Assembly (NCBI RefSeq): GCF_024323335.1
Contig: NC_066581.1
Coordinates: 227,804,539-227,868,538, forward strand
Length of the DNA stretch: 64,000 bases
Origin: Lathyrus oleraceus
Taxonomy: Eukaryota; Streptophyta; Magnoliopsida; Fabales; Fabaceae
Direction of reading: 5' to 3'
The notes under the pieces are model-generated. The model was not told where the DNA came from, ran no database searches, and saw only the letters and a list, made by a program, of their open reading frames with translations. Below are positions 1 to 9,420 of this stretch, one piece after another (position 1 is the stretch's first letter; each line of letters begins with the position of its first letter). The position numbers were made by a program, and so were the translations under genes.

Positions 1-1717
1 GACGAGAGGTTCTTCGCAGTCTTTCATCTTGAGATACATAATGTCTTCATCAGGGAATTCAAACATCATAGGCTGATAATCTTCAATCGGTTGTTCGGCG
101 AGATAGTCTGACAGAATACTACCTTTGATGGCTTTCTGCGACGTGTACTGAATATCATACTCCGTTAAGATCATCTGCCAACGGGCAACACGTCCGGTGA
201 GAGCTGGCTTCTCAAAGATGTACTTTACTGGATCCATCTTAGAAATCAACAAGGTAGTATGGTTCAACATATACTGCCTCAGTCGGCGAGCAGCCCAGGC
301 CAAAGCACAGCAAGTTTTCTCGAGCAGTGAATATCTTGTTTCACAGTCGGTAAACTTTTTGCTAAGGTAGTATATGGCATGCTCTTTTCGACCAGACTCG
401 TCATGCTGTCCCAATACACACCCCATCGAGTTCTCAGTCACTGACAGGTACATTATCAGAGGTCTCCCAGGAACTGGAGGTATAAGGATTGGAGGTTTCT
501 GCAAATACTCCTTAATCTTGTCAAAAGCTTTCTGACAATCATCATTCCACTTGATCGCTTGATTCTTTCTAAGCAGTTTGAAGATTGGTTCACATGTAGC
601 AGTTAGATGAGATATGAACCTTGCAATGTAGTTCAACCTCCCTAAAAACCCACGGACTTGCTTCTCCGTTTTCGGTTCAGGCATCTCTTGAATAGCTTTG
701 ACTTTAGCTGGATCAACCTCGATCCCTTTCTCACTGACAATGAAGCCTAAGAGCTTCCCGGACCTCACCCCAAACGTACACTTGTTCGGATTCAACCTTA
801 GTCTGAACTTTCTCAACCGGTCGAACAGCTTCTGCAAATTAACCAGGTGCTCCTCTTCTGTCTGCGACTTCGCAATCATATCATCCACGTACACTTCAAT
901 TTCTTTGTGCATCATGTCATGAAAGAGAGTCGTCATTGCCCTCTGATAGGTAGCACCAGCATTCTTTAGCCCAAATGGCATCACCTTATAGCAGAACGTG
1001 CCCCAAGGTGTAATGAATGTCGTCTTTTCCATGTCCTCTGGCGCCATCTTGATCTGATTATATCCGGAGAAACCATCCATGAAAGAGAATACCGAGGATT
1101 GAGCCGTATTATCAACCAATACATCAATGTGAGGTAATGGGAAATCATCTTTCGGACTCGCTCTATTCAAATCCCGGTAATCGACACACATTCTGACTTT
1201 ACCATCCTTCTTCGGCACAGGAACGATGTTGGCCACCCACGGTGGATAACTGGTAACAGCCAGAAAACCCGCATCCCACTGCTTCTGAACCTCTTCCTTG
1301 ATCTTAGTTGCCATGTCAGGACTCGTTCTACGAAGCTTCTGCTTGACTGAAGGACATCCTTCTCTAAGAGGTAATCGGTGCATCACAATATCTGTATCCA
1401 ATCCAGGCATATCTTGATATGACCAGGCAAATATCTCCACATATTCTCTCAGCATCTCAATCAGCCTCCTCTTGACAGAGTCCTCTAAGGCAGCCCCAAT
1501 CTTGATTTCTCTTTTGTCGTCCTTAGTACCCAGATTAACAGTTTCCAACTCCTCCTGATGAGGTTGGATGACCCTTTCCTCCTGCTTCAGTAACCTGGCC
1601 AATTCTGCAGGGAGTTCACAGTCTTCCTCACTCTCCTCTTCAGCTTGATAGATGGGATTATCGAAATCATACTGAGCCATAACAGAACTGTTCATAGTGA
1701 ATGCCATAAGATCGCTT
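1..1717 (-). CDS. pol: pol of element A: reverse transcriptase and first RNase H (partial)
   Basis: Copies element RNA into cDNA inside the virus-like particle. After the predicted intron this exon continues the gag-pro frame; the first in-frame ATG is at 1707. The reading frame stays open to the window edge. RT motifs are visible: FMDGFSGYNQI (the catalytic Asp motif) and the YVDD box at 880-891, followed by the thumb region and the gypsy-type RNase H with its YYLSKKFTDCE-like segment. The second RNase H and integrase lie off the left edge. The protein is collinear with pol of element B at 46103-48710 and clearly homologous. No stop or frameshift is visible in this part. Confidence 0.9.
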
Positions 1718-1968
1718 CTGCATGTTTGATGCTTTGTTTTAGAAAAAGAGTTCAATAAAGTCACCAAAAACAAAAACATTGCCATTTTTATTGTTTTGAA
1801 AAAAGTGAAAACAGAAAATAGAAAGACAAGGATCACAAAGTTTGTTCAAAAAATGTCCTTCATTAATGATAATCATTAAAACATGATGAGGCCCTACAAA
1901 AATGAATCACTACGCCTTGGGCAGAACGTAGGATTTTCATGCAAAATGACAAAACAACAGAAAATTAC
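1718..1968 (-). other. predicted GT-AG intron between protease and RT, element A
   Basis: On the minus strand the donor is GTAATT, overlapping the gag-pro stop codon, and the acceptor is TGCAG before AAGCGATC. Removing 251 nt joins GA|A in frame: the gag-pro frame reads straight into the pol exon, and the stop TAA is removed with the intron. The interior is T-rich, as plant introns usually are. Ogre elements are known to carry a partly spliced intron at this place. The same phase and the same GTAATT donor occur in element B, which makes chance unlikely. Splicing itself is inferred. Confidence 0.75.
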
Positions 1969-4900
1969 TCTGTCAGAAGAGTAACTTGAACCACTTCTTC
2001 AGCCGTCCAGTTGTTGATAGACCCCCCTGGTGCACACGGGCGAACCCAGTTGTCCAAATCACAATCGCTGTCACAGTCTTCAATACCGGTTGCAGAGACG
2101 TCGCCATGATTCATCAGCCCAGCGCTGGTAAAGGTACTCGGACCCGCTCGACCATTCTGCTCTGCTAGGAGAGGCTCATAACCAACACCAAATTTGTCTT
2201 CTTTAACCGGCAAATCCACCATCTTGCCCCAGCCTTCAGTTTTGCCAGAATCAACAACCTCCTTAGCCTGCTTGTAAGAAGTGATTGAAGCACCTGACTT
2301 CCTCTGCTCGGCGTACGCCACCTTCTCAAGAGCCACAGTCTCAAACGCCTGGCATAAGGTTTCGTGGATCTCGCCATCCACCTCAACATATTTGAACGAG
2401 GACAGATGACTCACCAGAATCTCTTCTTCACCGCACACAGTTACAATCTGACCGTTCCAGACATACTTGAGCTTTTGATGGAGTGTCGACGAGACTGCCC
2501 CTGCTGCATGAATCCACGGACGCCCCAACAAACAACTATAGGCGGGCTGGATGTCCATAACATAGAAGATGATATCGAATACCTCAGGACCTATCTTCAC
2601 AGGCAAGGTAACTTCCCCACACACAGAACGCTTGGATCCGTCGAAAGCACGAACGATCAGGTCACTGGGATTAAGCACAAACCCTTCCGCATCAATCTTC
2701 CTCAGAATCTGCTTAGGCAACACATTCAGCGACGACCCGGTGTCTACCAATACATGAGACAACACTGCCCCCTTGCACTCCATGGTGATGTGCAAGGCTT
2801 TGTTATGGTTTCGCCCTTCAGGTGGTAAATCCAAGTTGGTGAAACCTACACCATGTCTGGTGCTCACATTGGCCATCACACCTTCCAGTTGATTGACAGA
2901 AATCTCCTGAGGCACGTAAGCCAGATTCAACATCTTCAGCAAGGCATTACGGTGTGCTTCAGAGCACATCAACAGTGAGAGTATAGAAATCTTGGACGGA
3001 GTCTGATTTAACTGATCCACAATCTTGTAGTCACTCTTCTTGATTATCTTCATAAACTCCTCCACGTCCTTCTCAAATGACCCCTCGGGCGTTTCCTTCT
3101 GGACAGGTTCTTCCTCAACCACAGCTTGCTTACCCTTTGCTCTGGCGAGAGCTTCAGCATTGTTGTCCCTCAAAGGCTGTGGTGCGAACAGACGACCGCT
3201 TCTGGTAAAACCTCCTGGACCCCCTACATTATCCACAGCCGGACCAACAGTTGCAGGAACTCTATTCGGTAAACCAATTGTCACTGGAGTTTGATTCACT
3301 GGTCTCGTCTGACCTTCAGCCCTTCTGTAATTGCGGTGAGCATTATCATACTTCCACGGCACTGCTTTACTATTCTCAACAACCCTTCTTCCAGGCGCAA
3401 CGATAGTAGTTGGAACACTGATGGTTACAGGCACGGGAATGGTAACTGGGGTACCATTTGCTGCAGGTGCACTAACAACCCTTTGTCCACGTTCTTCAGA
3501 CGGTTTAAAGTAAATGGTGATAGTTGACGTTGTTCCACGATCTTTTACAGCCCTACTGAATTGCAAACAACCTTCATCCATCATACCCTGGATACCGGCC
3601 CTTAACTGGTCGCAACCATTCTCAGATTCTGCACAGCCCAAACAATCTTCATCACAGCCCGGGTAGACACTCCCCTTCAGCAGACGACCCTTCACGACTA
3701 GCAGAGAAGTCTGAACATCATCAACATTAACAACCAGATCTTCAGCTTCTTTCCCTTCAATATTGTTCACTCTATGCCCACCATGCTGAGGCATAGGGTT
3801 GTTTACGACATTAGGCACTGGAGCGAAGTTGATCGCCTTGGCATCAATCAAATCTTGAACCTTGTGCTGGAGAGCTCGACATTTCTCAGTATGGTGGCCT
3901 GGTGCCCCAGAATGAAAGTCACATCTAACATTAGCATCATAGCCGGGAGGCAGCACTGTAGGCGGAGCCATTGTACGCAACTCAATCATCCCCAACTTGA
4001 GTAGTTCGGGTAATAATTCTGTGTAAGACATGGGCAGTGGATCAAATCTCCTATCAGCCTGCAATTTCTGTCTGGGCTGATAAGGACGTTGCTGTTGTTG
4101 TTGTTGTTGCGGTTGTTGAACTCTTGGTTGTTGTTGTTGACGAGGTTGAGGTGCCGGAATAGTCACTGCAGCCACTGGGCGATATTGATCTCTGTTAGCA
4201 TTTGCTCTGTACACACCCCCTCTGTGCTGTACAGCATTGGTCTCTCCTTCTCTACGGCGAGGTGCCCCAGAGAAGGGTTTCTTTAATGAAGACGAGGAAC
4301 CAGCATCATGGATCCTACCAGCTTTGATTAGACTCTCAGTCCTCTCTCCACAAATGACAACATCAGAAAAACTACCGAATGGGCAGCTCCCCATCCGGTC
4401 CATAAACACACCTTGAAGAGTACCGATAAACATATCTGTCAACTCCCTCTCCAGCATAGGGGGTTGAACTCTAGCAGCCAGTTCACGCCACCTCTGGGCA
4501 TACTCCTTGAAGCTTTCATTGGATTTCTGACAAAGACTCTGCAGCTGAGTCCGGCTCGGTGCCATGTCCATGTTGTGTTTGTACTGCCTCAAGAAGGCCT
4601 CACCCAGATCTCTCCAGCATCGGATCGAATCTCTCTTCAATTCCATGTACCAGTCCAAAGAAGCCCCAGATAGACTATCTTGGAAAAAATACATCCACAT
4701 CTTTTCATCATCGGTATACGCAGAGATTTTCCGATAGTAAGCCTGCACATGGGTGCGAGGGCAAGAAGTACCGTTGTATTTGTCGAAGGACGGTGCTTTG
4801 AACTTGTGAGGGATTCTCAAACCTTCAACCAACCCCATATTGGTAACATCAAAACCGAGAGAATTCTGACTTTCCATAGCACGGATCTTCTCAGCAAGAG

Positions 4901-5306
4901 CTTCAACTTTGCGGTCTCTCTCATTAACCCTTCCCAGAACGTCTTCGTCTTCACTGAGCAGAGAGAACAAATCCTCTTGTCTGTCAACAATCGGAACAGG
5001 ATTGCGGGCCGGAGCACGGACTACTCTGGCATTAGCGGCATCTGGAACAATAGGTTGACCGTTGATTCGAATACCCCCTAACTCATCACCTACAGCATAG
5101 TTGTTGACGGGTACAGCAGCAGCAATATTGTTATCATCGACTGGGCCTCCCTCTGGCGGAGCATGGTTGATCGGTGGATTTGCAGCCTCTTGTCTCTGAA
5201 CCATAGCTCGAAGCTCTTCTTGACCTTGCGCAACCCCTTGCATCATATTCATAAACTGGGCCATGCTAGCCTTCATCTCAGCCAACTCAGCTTGAAATTG
5301 ATCCAT
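1965..5306 (-). CDS. gag-pro: gag-pro polyprotein of element A (1113 aa)
   Basis: Forms the particle capsid and the processing protease. The N-terminal 60 residues are predicted helical (MDQFQAELAEMKASM). The retrotransposon gag core spans about residues 165-335 (PRTHVQAYYRKISAY, SLSGASLDWYMELK, ESFKEYAQRWRELA). A Gln/Pro-rich linker follows; its CAA/CAG run lies near 4090-4140. A CHHC-type knuckle (CDFHSGAPGHHTEKC) sits near residue 460. The aspartic protease has the active site VDTGSSLNVLP near residue 860 and the downstream LLGRPWIH motif. The ORF is uninterrupted and ends in TAA inside the predicted intron donor. It is homologous to the gag-pro of element B but clearly diverged. The start at 5306 is the first ATG of the gag-like frame. 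Confidence 0.92.
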   Translation of the reverse strand: MDQFQAELAEMKASMAQFMNMMQGVAQGQEELRAMVQRQEAANPPINHAPPEGGPVDDNNIAAAVPVNNYAVGDELGGIRINGQPIVPDAANARVVRAPARNPVPIVDRQEDLFSLLSEDEDVLGRVNERDRKVEALAEKIRAMESQNSLGFDVTNMGLVEGLRIPHKFKAPSFDKYNGTSCPRTHVQAYYRKISAYTDDEKMWMYFFQDSLSGASLDWYMELKRDSIRCWRDLGEAFLRQYKHNMDMAPSRTQLQSLCQKSNESFKEYAQRWRELAARVQPPMLERELTDMFIGTLQGVFMDRMGSCPFGSFSDVVICGERTESLIKAGRIHDAGSSSSLKKPFSGAPRRREGETNAVQHRGGVYRANANRDQYRPVAAVTIPAPQPRQQQQPRVQQPQQQQQQQRPYQPRQKLQADRRFDPLPMSYTELLPELLKLGMIELRTMAPPTVLPPGYDANVRCDFHSGAPGHHTEKCRALQHKVQDLIDAKAINFAPVPNVVNNPMPQHGGHRVNNIEGKEAEDLVVNVDDVQTSLLVVKGRLLKGSVYPGCDEDCLGCAESENGCDQLRAGIQGMMDEGCLQFSRAVKDRGTTSTITIYFKPSEERGQRVVSAPAANGTPVTIPVPVTISVPTTIVAPGRRVVENSKAVPWKYDNAHRNYRRAEGQTRPVNQTPVTIGLPNRVPATVGPAVDNVGGPGGFTRSGRLFAPQPLRDNNAEALARAKGKQAVVEEEPVQKETPEGSFEKDVEEFMKIIKKSDYKIVDQLNQTPSKISILSLLMCSEAHRNALLKMLNLAYVPQEISVNQLEGVMANVSTRHGVGFTNLDLPPEGRNHNKALHITMECKGAVLSHVLVDTGSSLNVLPKQILRKIDAEGFVLNPSDLIVRAFDGSKRSVCGEVTLPVKIGPEVFDIIFYVMDIQPAYSCLLGRPWIHAAGAVSSTLHQKLKYVWNGQIVTVCGEEEILVSHLSSFKYVEVDGEIHETLCQAFETVALEKVAYAEQRKSGASITSYKQAKEVVDSGKTEGWGKMVDLPVKEDKFGVGYEPLLAEQNGRAGPSTFTSAGLMNHGDVSATGIEDCDSDCDLDNWVRPCAPGGSINNWTAEEVVQVTLLTE

Positions 5307-5404
5307 ACTTCTCTGTCGATTCAGTCTTGTTAAGTAGCGGTGCGGACGTTGATCAGCTATCCTGCCTGAACAGGAACCAAGAGTGAGAAGTCACGATCAA
5401 GAAC

Positions 5405-5470
5405 ACCTGTTATGCAAAATGATATGAGTATGATGCTAATGATGCGTATGATGCACATGATATGCTCATT
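5405..5470 (-). promoter_or_regulatory. possible splice acceptor between ORF1 and gag, element A
   Basis: On the minus strand a run rich in ATGATGCATGATGC-like words ends in GCATAACAG|GT about 100 nt before the gag start. The same box, GCATAACAGGT, lies at the matching place in element B (52023-52033) although the surrounding sequence differs. It fits a 3' splice site that would make a shorter RNA for gag-pro-pol. This is inference from conservation only. Confidence 0.4.
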
Positions 5471-5637
5471 TCTCAGGCATTCAAAGAGCCTGACCCATCC
5501 TGAAAAGATGGCAACCTGCAGCAACAAGAGAACAAACAGATACAGGGAAATGCTGACATCCTTATATACACATAAGGGTAAAAAGGCATACAACCAATGT
5601 CAACAGAATATCTGAATAAACAACGTACAAAAGAAAA

Positions 5638-5750
5638 GAATCCCATCCAACAAGCCTGGAGGTGATTCTTAACAAAAAGATCCAAGAGATGGCTTGCACG
5701 CAAATGAATCCCATCCAACAAGCCTGGAGGTGATTCTCAACAAAATGCAA
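5638..5750. repeat. short direct duplication in the ORF1-gag spacer
   Basis: The segment AATCCCATCCAACAAGCC and the TGGAGGTGATTCT that follows it occur twice, starting near 5639 and 5706, about 67 bp apart. It is a two-copy tandem duplication within the noncoding spacer of element A. Confidence 0.8.
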
Positions 5751-5763
5751 TCAGAGATACAAA

Positions 5764-7404
5764 CTAAGACAGACGGTCTTCCGGAATGAGGGTCTTCAGG
5801 TAATGGCACTGGTCTATCAACAGCGAGCATTCTGAGCAATCTGGTAAAGGAGTGATCTTCTCTGTCAACTGTCTTCTGAGCTCCAAGACTTCTCCTCCAA
5901 GGTGGTCCTCTGATCTTTGTCTCAACTCCATCTCCTTCTTCAACTGAGCATCTTTGTCTCTGAGTTGCTTCTCCAAGTCTCTGATCTTCTTCTGATAACT
6001 GGCTTCTGCTCTCTGCAGTCTCAAGCGCTCCCGGTGTTCTGCATCTAACATACTCTCCATCTCCTCGTAGGATCTCTTCTTACTTCTCAGTCTGCTAGCA
6101 TCTTCTCCTTGCACTTCCCTGAGTTGATGGGCCAAGTGCAGCTTATCAGCTTTGGCTTTGTACAGCTCCATATGAGTATCTTGCTCCTTCTCTCTCAAAC
6201 GGCGATTCTCCATTAGGGCTTGCTTGTAGTGCTCCGCAGACACACTCTCAGCAAGGATCAAAGGTGGTTGCTCCTGCAACGGCTCCATCCTATCGTAGGG
6301 TAACAACAAAGTTTCTACTCTCTCCTTGACCCAATCAGTGTAATCGGGCATAGCAACGGCAAACTTCTTCCCTAAGACGGATCCATCTCTGACACCAATG
6401 GACTTCCAAGCTCTTCCAATCTGCTCCAACCTAACAGGGTCATCCTTCTTCTCAAAACAAAAACTCTCAGCTATCTCTGCTTCGAGTGGTCTTCTACTCA
6501 TCACAAACCCCAACTGGCGAAGAGAAAGAACTGGGTTGTAATTGATGCAACCCCTAGTCCCTATGAGTGGCACATTACGGAATCCTCCACAGCTCATAAT
6601 GACGTTACGCACATCCATCCGGTAAGATTGCCACCTGATATCATAGGAGGTAAGAGACATAACCCTCTGAGTCCATTTATGCGTGCCCTGAGCATCCACA
6701 AAAGGTCCACTGACTGGCAGAAGAGACAAGAACCATCTGAGCAAAAGTGGGAGACAACACCTGATAGCCCCACCCTTACCATGCCTACTGTGAATAGCAT
6801 AGTAAGTGTCAGCCAATAGAGTAGGAACTGGATTTCCTCCAATGAAAATACTAACTGCAGCATAGTCAACAAAATTGGGCATACTCGGAAACAAGACGAT
6901 CCCATATATCATGACGGCCAACTGAGCATGAAAGGCTTCCCAACTTCCTTTCTCCGCTTTTTCTCTAGCTACCCTCAACAGAAACTTCAAAGGCAATCCT
7001 ACAACATCCCCACTGGACTTCCAACTATCACTGACTTCCTTGATACCCAAGTGGAGAGCTCTGGCAACAACTCTGAAATCAACCTCCTTGGGCACATCCA
7101 AGAAAGGAACCTGATGCTGGATAGGAACACTCAACAGAATAGAGTACTCCTCGAGAGTAGGCGCCAACTGATAATCCTGGAAAGTGAAACAATGAAGCTC
7201 TGGGTCATAAAACTGAAGTAGTGTCTGCAGAGGCACTGGATCTACTACTGTCTTCAATACTGTCAAGATATCTCCGTACCGCCCAACAAAACTCTCCAGT
7301 CGATCGTCTGTCACGAGACTACCCAACTCAACTAGTGGAGTCAACGGCTCACGGTGGAAACTGTAGGAACAGGTCTTCCGCTTCAGCTCGGGAACCGTTG
7401 CCAT
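5764..7404 (-). CDS. ORF1 protein of element A (546 aa)
   Basis: This is the extra ORF that sits before gag in Ogre/Tat elements; its role is not known. I place the start at 7404 (MATVPELKRK). The open frame runs 60 codons further upstream to 7584, but that stretch is Lys-rich low-complexity sequence from a T-rich tract and does not match element B. The N-terminal half (LLQFYDPELHCFTFQDYQLAPTLEEYS...) matches ORF1 of element B (52188-53516) block by block, including the FxDYQLxPTLEE and GCxNYNPxLxLRQxG-like segments. Such proteins are often annotated as DUF7745 or plant-mobile-domain-like in legumes (from memory, not searched). The C-terminal 170 residues are strongly charged and heptad-like, so probably a coiled coil, and are much longer than in B. 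Confidence 0.85.
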   Translation of the reverse strand: MATVPELKRKTCSYSFHREPLTPLVELGSLVTDDRLESFVGRYGDILTVLKTVVDPVPLQTLLQFYDPELHCFTFQDYQLAPTLEEYSILLSVPIQHQVPFLDVPKEVDFRVVARALHLGIKEVSDSWKSSGDVVGLPLKFLLRVAREKAEKGSWEAFHAQLAVMIYGIVLFPSMPNFVDYAAVSIFIGGNPVPTLLADTYYAIHSRHGKGGAIRCCLPLLLRWFLSLLPVSGPFVDAQGTHKWTQRVMSLTSYDIRWQSYRMDVRNVIMSCGGFRNVPLIGTRGCINYNPVLSLRQLGFVMSRRPLEAEIAESFCFEKKDDPVRLEQIGRAWKSIGVRDGSVLGKKFAVAMPDYTDWVKERVETLLLPYDRMEPLQEQPPLILAESVSAEHYKQALMENRRLREKEQDTHMELYKAKADKLHLAHQLREVQGEDASRLRSKKRSYEEMESMLDAEHRERLRLQRAEASYQKKIRDLEKQLRDKDAQLKKEMELRQRSEDHLGGEVLELRRQLTEKITPLPDCSECSLLIDQCHYLKTLIPEDRLS

Positions 7405-8199
7405 CTCTATCAGTAGACAAGCTCGGGAATGTACCTGAGAAATGATATGCATGCAGGGATTAGTTTTTTTTTCTTTTTCTTTTTTTTTTTGATGATTTTT
7501 TTTTTTGCGTTTCTTTTGAAAAATAAATATGCTATGATGCACATGATGCAGACTGGACTGGCTGGTTGTGCAATCTCTGATCACTAGGTCGAAGCTTCAG
7601 TCAAAATCGGAACATAAATCCCACTTAAGGTTAACTGAACACTGTCTGAACACAAAGTCACCATCAGAACCAAGTCACCAACAGAACTGAGTCACCAATG
7701 GTACCTGTGATGAAATAACCCTTCCCCACTCACGGGTGTAGTCTAGGCCAGGGTAAAGCTTGAGAGAAACGCAGCATAAATAACCTTTCGCAGAATACTG
7801 TCATATACACACCCGAAGTATGTAACGACAGCATCCCACCAGGGTCTGAACTGCTCGTGATATCAATGTTCCGCTAAGTGGCGCCATACCACCCGCTTCC
7901 CATGAATCACTCTATTCCTAGGTATCCTAGATTGCACTCATGGTCTGGGTATTGGACCTTTTACCTCAACTGACTCTTCCCCCCCACACAGAGAGAAACA
8001 ACAACCAGCCAGGTGAACAGATGAATAAATGCAAACATTAATGCAAACATAAATGCAAACAATAGACAATGAATGCAAACAGTAAATAATGAATGCAATA
8101 AATAAACACAGCACAAAGCAACCAAAACCCTAACCTAGAGAGCGCTAGGAGAGACTCGCTCAGGGAAGATGGACCAGCATAGGTCAACTTCTCTTGTAG
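7405..8199 (-). other. 5' leader of element A between PBS and ORF1
   Basis: No coding region is visible. Just ahead of ORF1 is a T-rich stretch at 7460-7510 (A-rich in the RNA). The minus strand also shows TTTCTCAG|GT at about 7436, a possible splice acceptor 30 nt before the ORF1 start. The remainder, up to the PBS, shows no feature I recognise. Confidence 0.6.
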
Positions 8200-8217
8200 T
8201 CCCCAGTGGAGTCGCCA
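8200..8217 (-). promoter_or_regulatory. primer binding site, element A
   Basis: The minus strand reads TGGCGACTCCACTGGGGA, beginning 2 nt after the LTR end. TGG complements the CCA end of a tRNA. Element B has the same site with two differences. Published Ogre elements use a tRNA-Arg primer; I did not check the tRNA match here. Confidence 0.85.
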
Positions 8218-8384
8218 GCTGTCGCATCGCGCGAAAAACCGGCGGGAAAAGAAAGAACAACAGAGCCGCCACCGTGCGTTATTTATCCCAAAAGAGGGAA
8301 AGGAAACGCTCAGAGTAAACCTGGGAAAGAACATGGTCTCGCGACCAAAGAGAAAGGGTTCGGGAGTCGGTTATGCGAAGGGAA

Positions 8385-8421
8385 GGTATTAGCACCCCTA
8401 CGCATCCGTAGTACTCTACGG
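8385..8421 (-). promoter_or_regulatory. conserved LTR hairpin and GGTGCTAATACC block, element A
   Basis: On the minus strand CCGTAG-AGTA-CTACGG (8406-8421) forms a 6-bp stem, then 9 nt later comes GGTGCTAATACC. The same layout with a different stem sequence occurs in LTR B and in the decayed LTR at 22844-25060. A role in RNA 3' end formation or packaging is possible; this is inference. Confidence 0.55.
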
Positions 8422-8707
8422 GATCCACGCACAAAAGGAAGGAAATTGGTTGCTAAACACTGCTCAAATACTCACACACACTGGCTGAAAGAAACGCAAG
8501 AGACTGACCGAAACTGACTCGGCAGGATATCGTATCCTGGGCCTACTTAGTCTATCAGGCATAGACATCAGAGTCGAAGTAGTTCGGACTGGGGAAACGA
8601 CACATGCTCGCTAGGATATCGCATCCTATGCATACGTATCTTCTCGGACGAGAGAAGAATCAGAGCATTCGTAGCTCGGCTAACACGCACACAAACAAAC
8701 AGACAAA

Positions 8708-8960
8708 GGCGAACGTGGAGCCCGACTGCCAATCACTGGACTTATGTCAGCATCCGAACCTAAACACCACAACAGATAGAGGCAAACATGGAGCCCAAAT
8801 GCCAATCACTGGACTTACATTGACATCCGAACCTAAACAACACAACAGATAGATAGGGAGTCGGGGACTCAGCCTATAACTGTCAAGCACACACTCAAAC
8901 AAACAGACAACAAATTGCTAAGGAGTCAGGCACTCGAGCCTAGCAACTGTCAAACGACTC
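8708..8960 (-). repeat. two-copy tandem duplications inside LTR A
   Basis: A unit of about 72 bp (CCAATCACTGGACTTA, then ATCCGAACCTAAACA) occurs at about 8709-8780 and 8781-8852. Right after it a second motif, GGAGTC-GGCACTC-like followed by AACTGTCAA, is also duplicated (8857-8960). Confidence 0.75.
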
Positions 8961-9189
8961 ACACAAAAAAGAAAAAAGGGCGCCCGGAGAGATCAGCTCA
9001 ATCTCCTGCCTACATACTTCATCTGGTATGAAGATCAGGGCGATGTAGTTCCCCTACGCAGGGACAAGGGTCTAGCCTAACCAGATAACAGAGGGAGACA
9101 CAACTAGGGAGACTACGACTCGAGCCTAGATGTTATCATGCAAATCATCCCTAAGTTAAGGTTTCTAGCTAAATGGCACAAGGGCCAAC

Positions 9190-9420
9190 CTATCCTAAGT
9201 ATGGCTCACACAGGGAGCAAGCCACACACACTTAACTTGCACAGGAAGCAAGCCAAGCAAAACCTACTTGCGCAGGAAGCAAGTCTAAACTAAACCTAAC
9301 TTGCACAGGAAGCAAGTCAAACAATCCTATCTTGCACAGGAAGCAAGTCAAACTATCCTAACTTGCACAGGAAGCAAGTCAAACTATCCTAACTTGCACA
9401 GGAAGCAAGTCAAACAATCC
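9190..9420 (-). repeat. tandem array of dyad units in LTR A
   Basis: About seven units of 29-33 bp, each centred on TTGC-acaggaa-GCAA. The clearest units read ACTTGCACAGGAAGCAAGT, an inverted repeat with 6-nt arms. The first unit has GGCT/AAGCC arms around the same core, so the arms vary while the core stays. Confidence 0.8.

Noticed and set aside
698..922. Plus-strand frames across pol and gag of A and B
   Set aside because: They are shadows of the minus-strand coding regions.
7405..7584. ORF1 of element A starting at 7584
   Set aside because: The extra 60 codons are Lys-rich read-through of a T-rich tract and absent from ORF1 of B.
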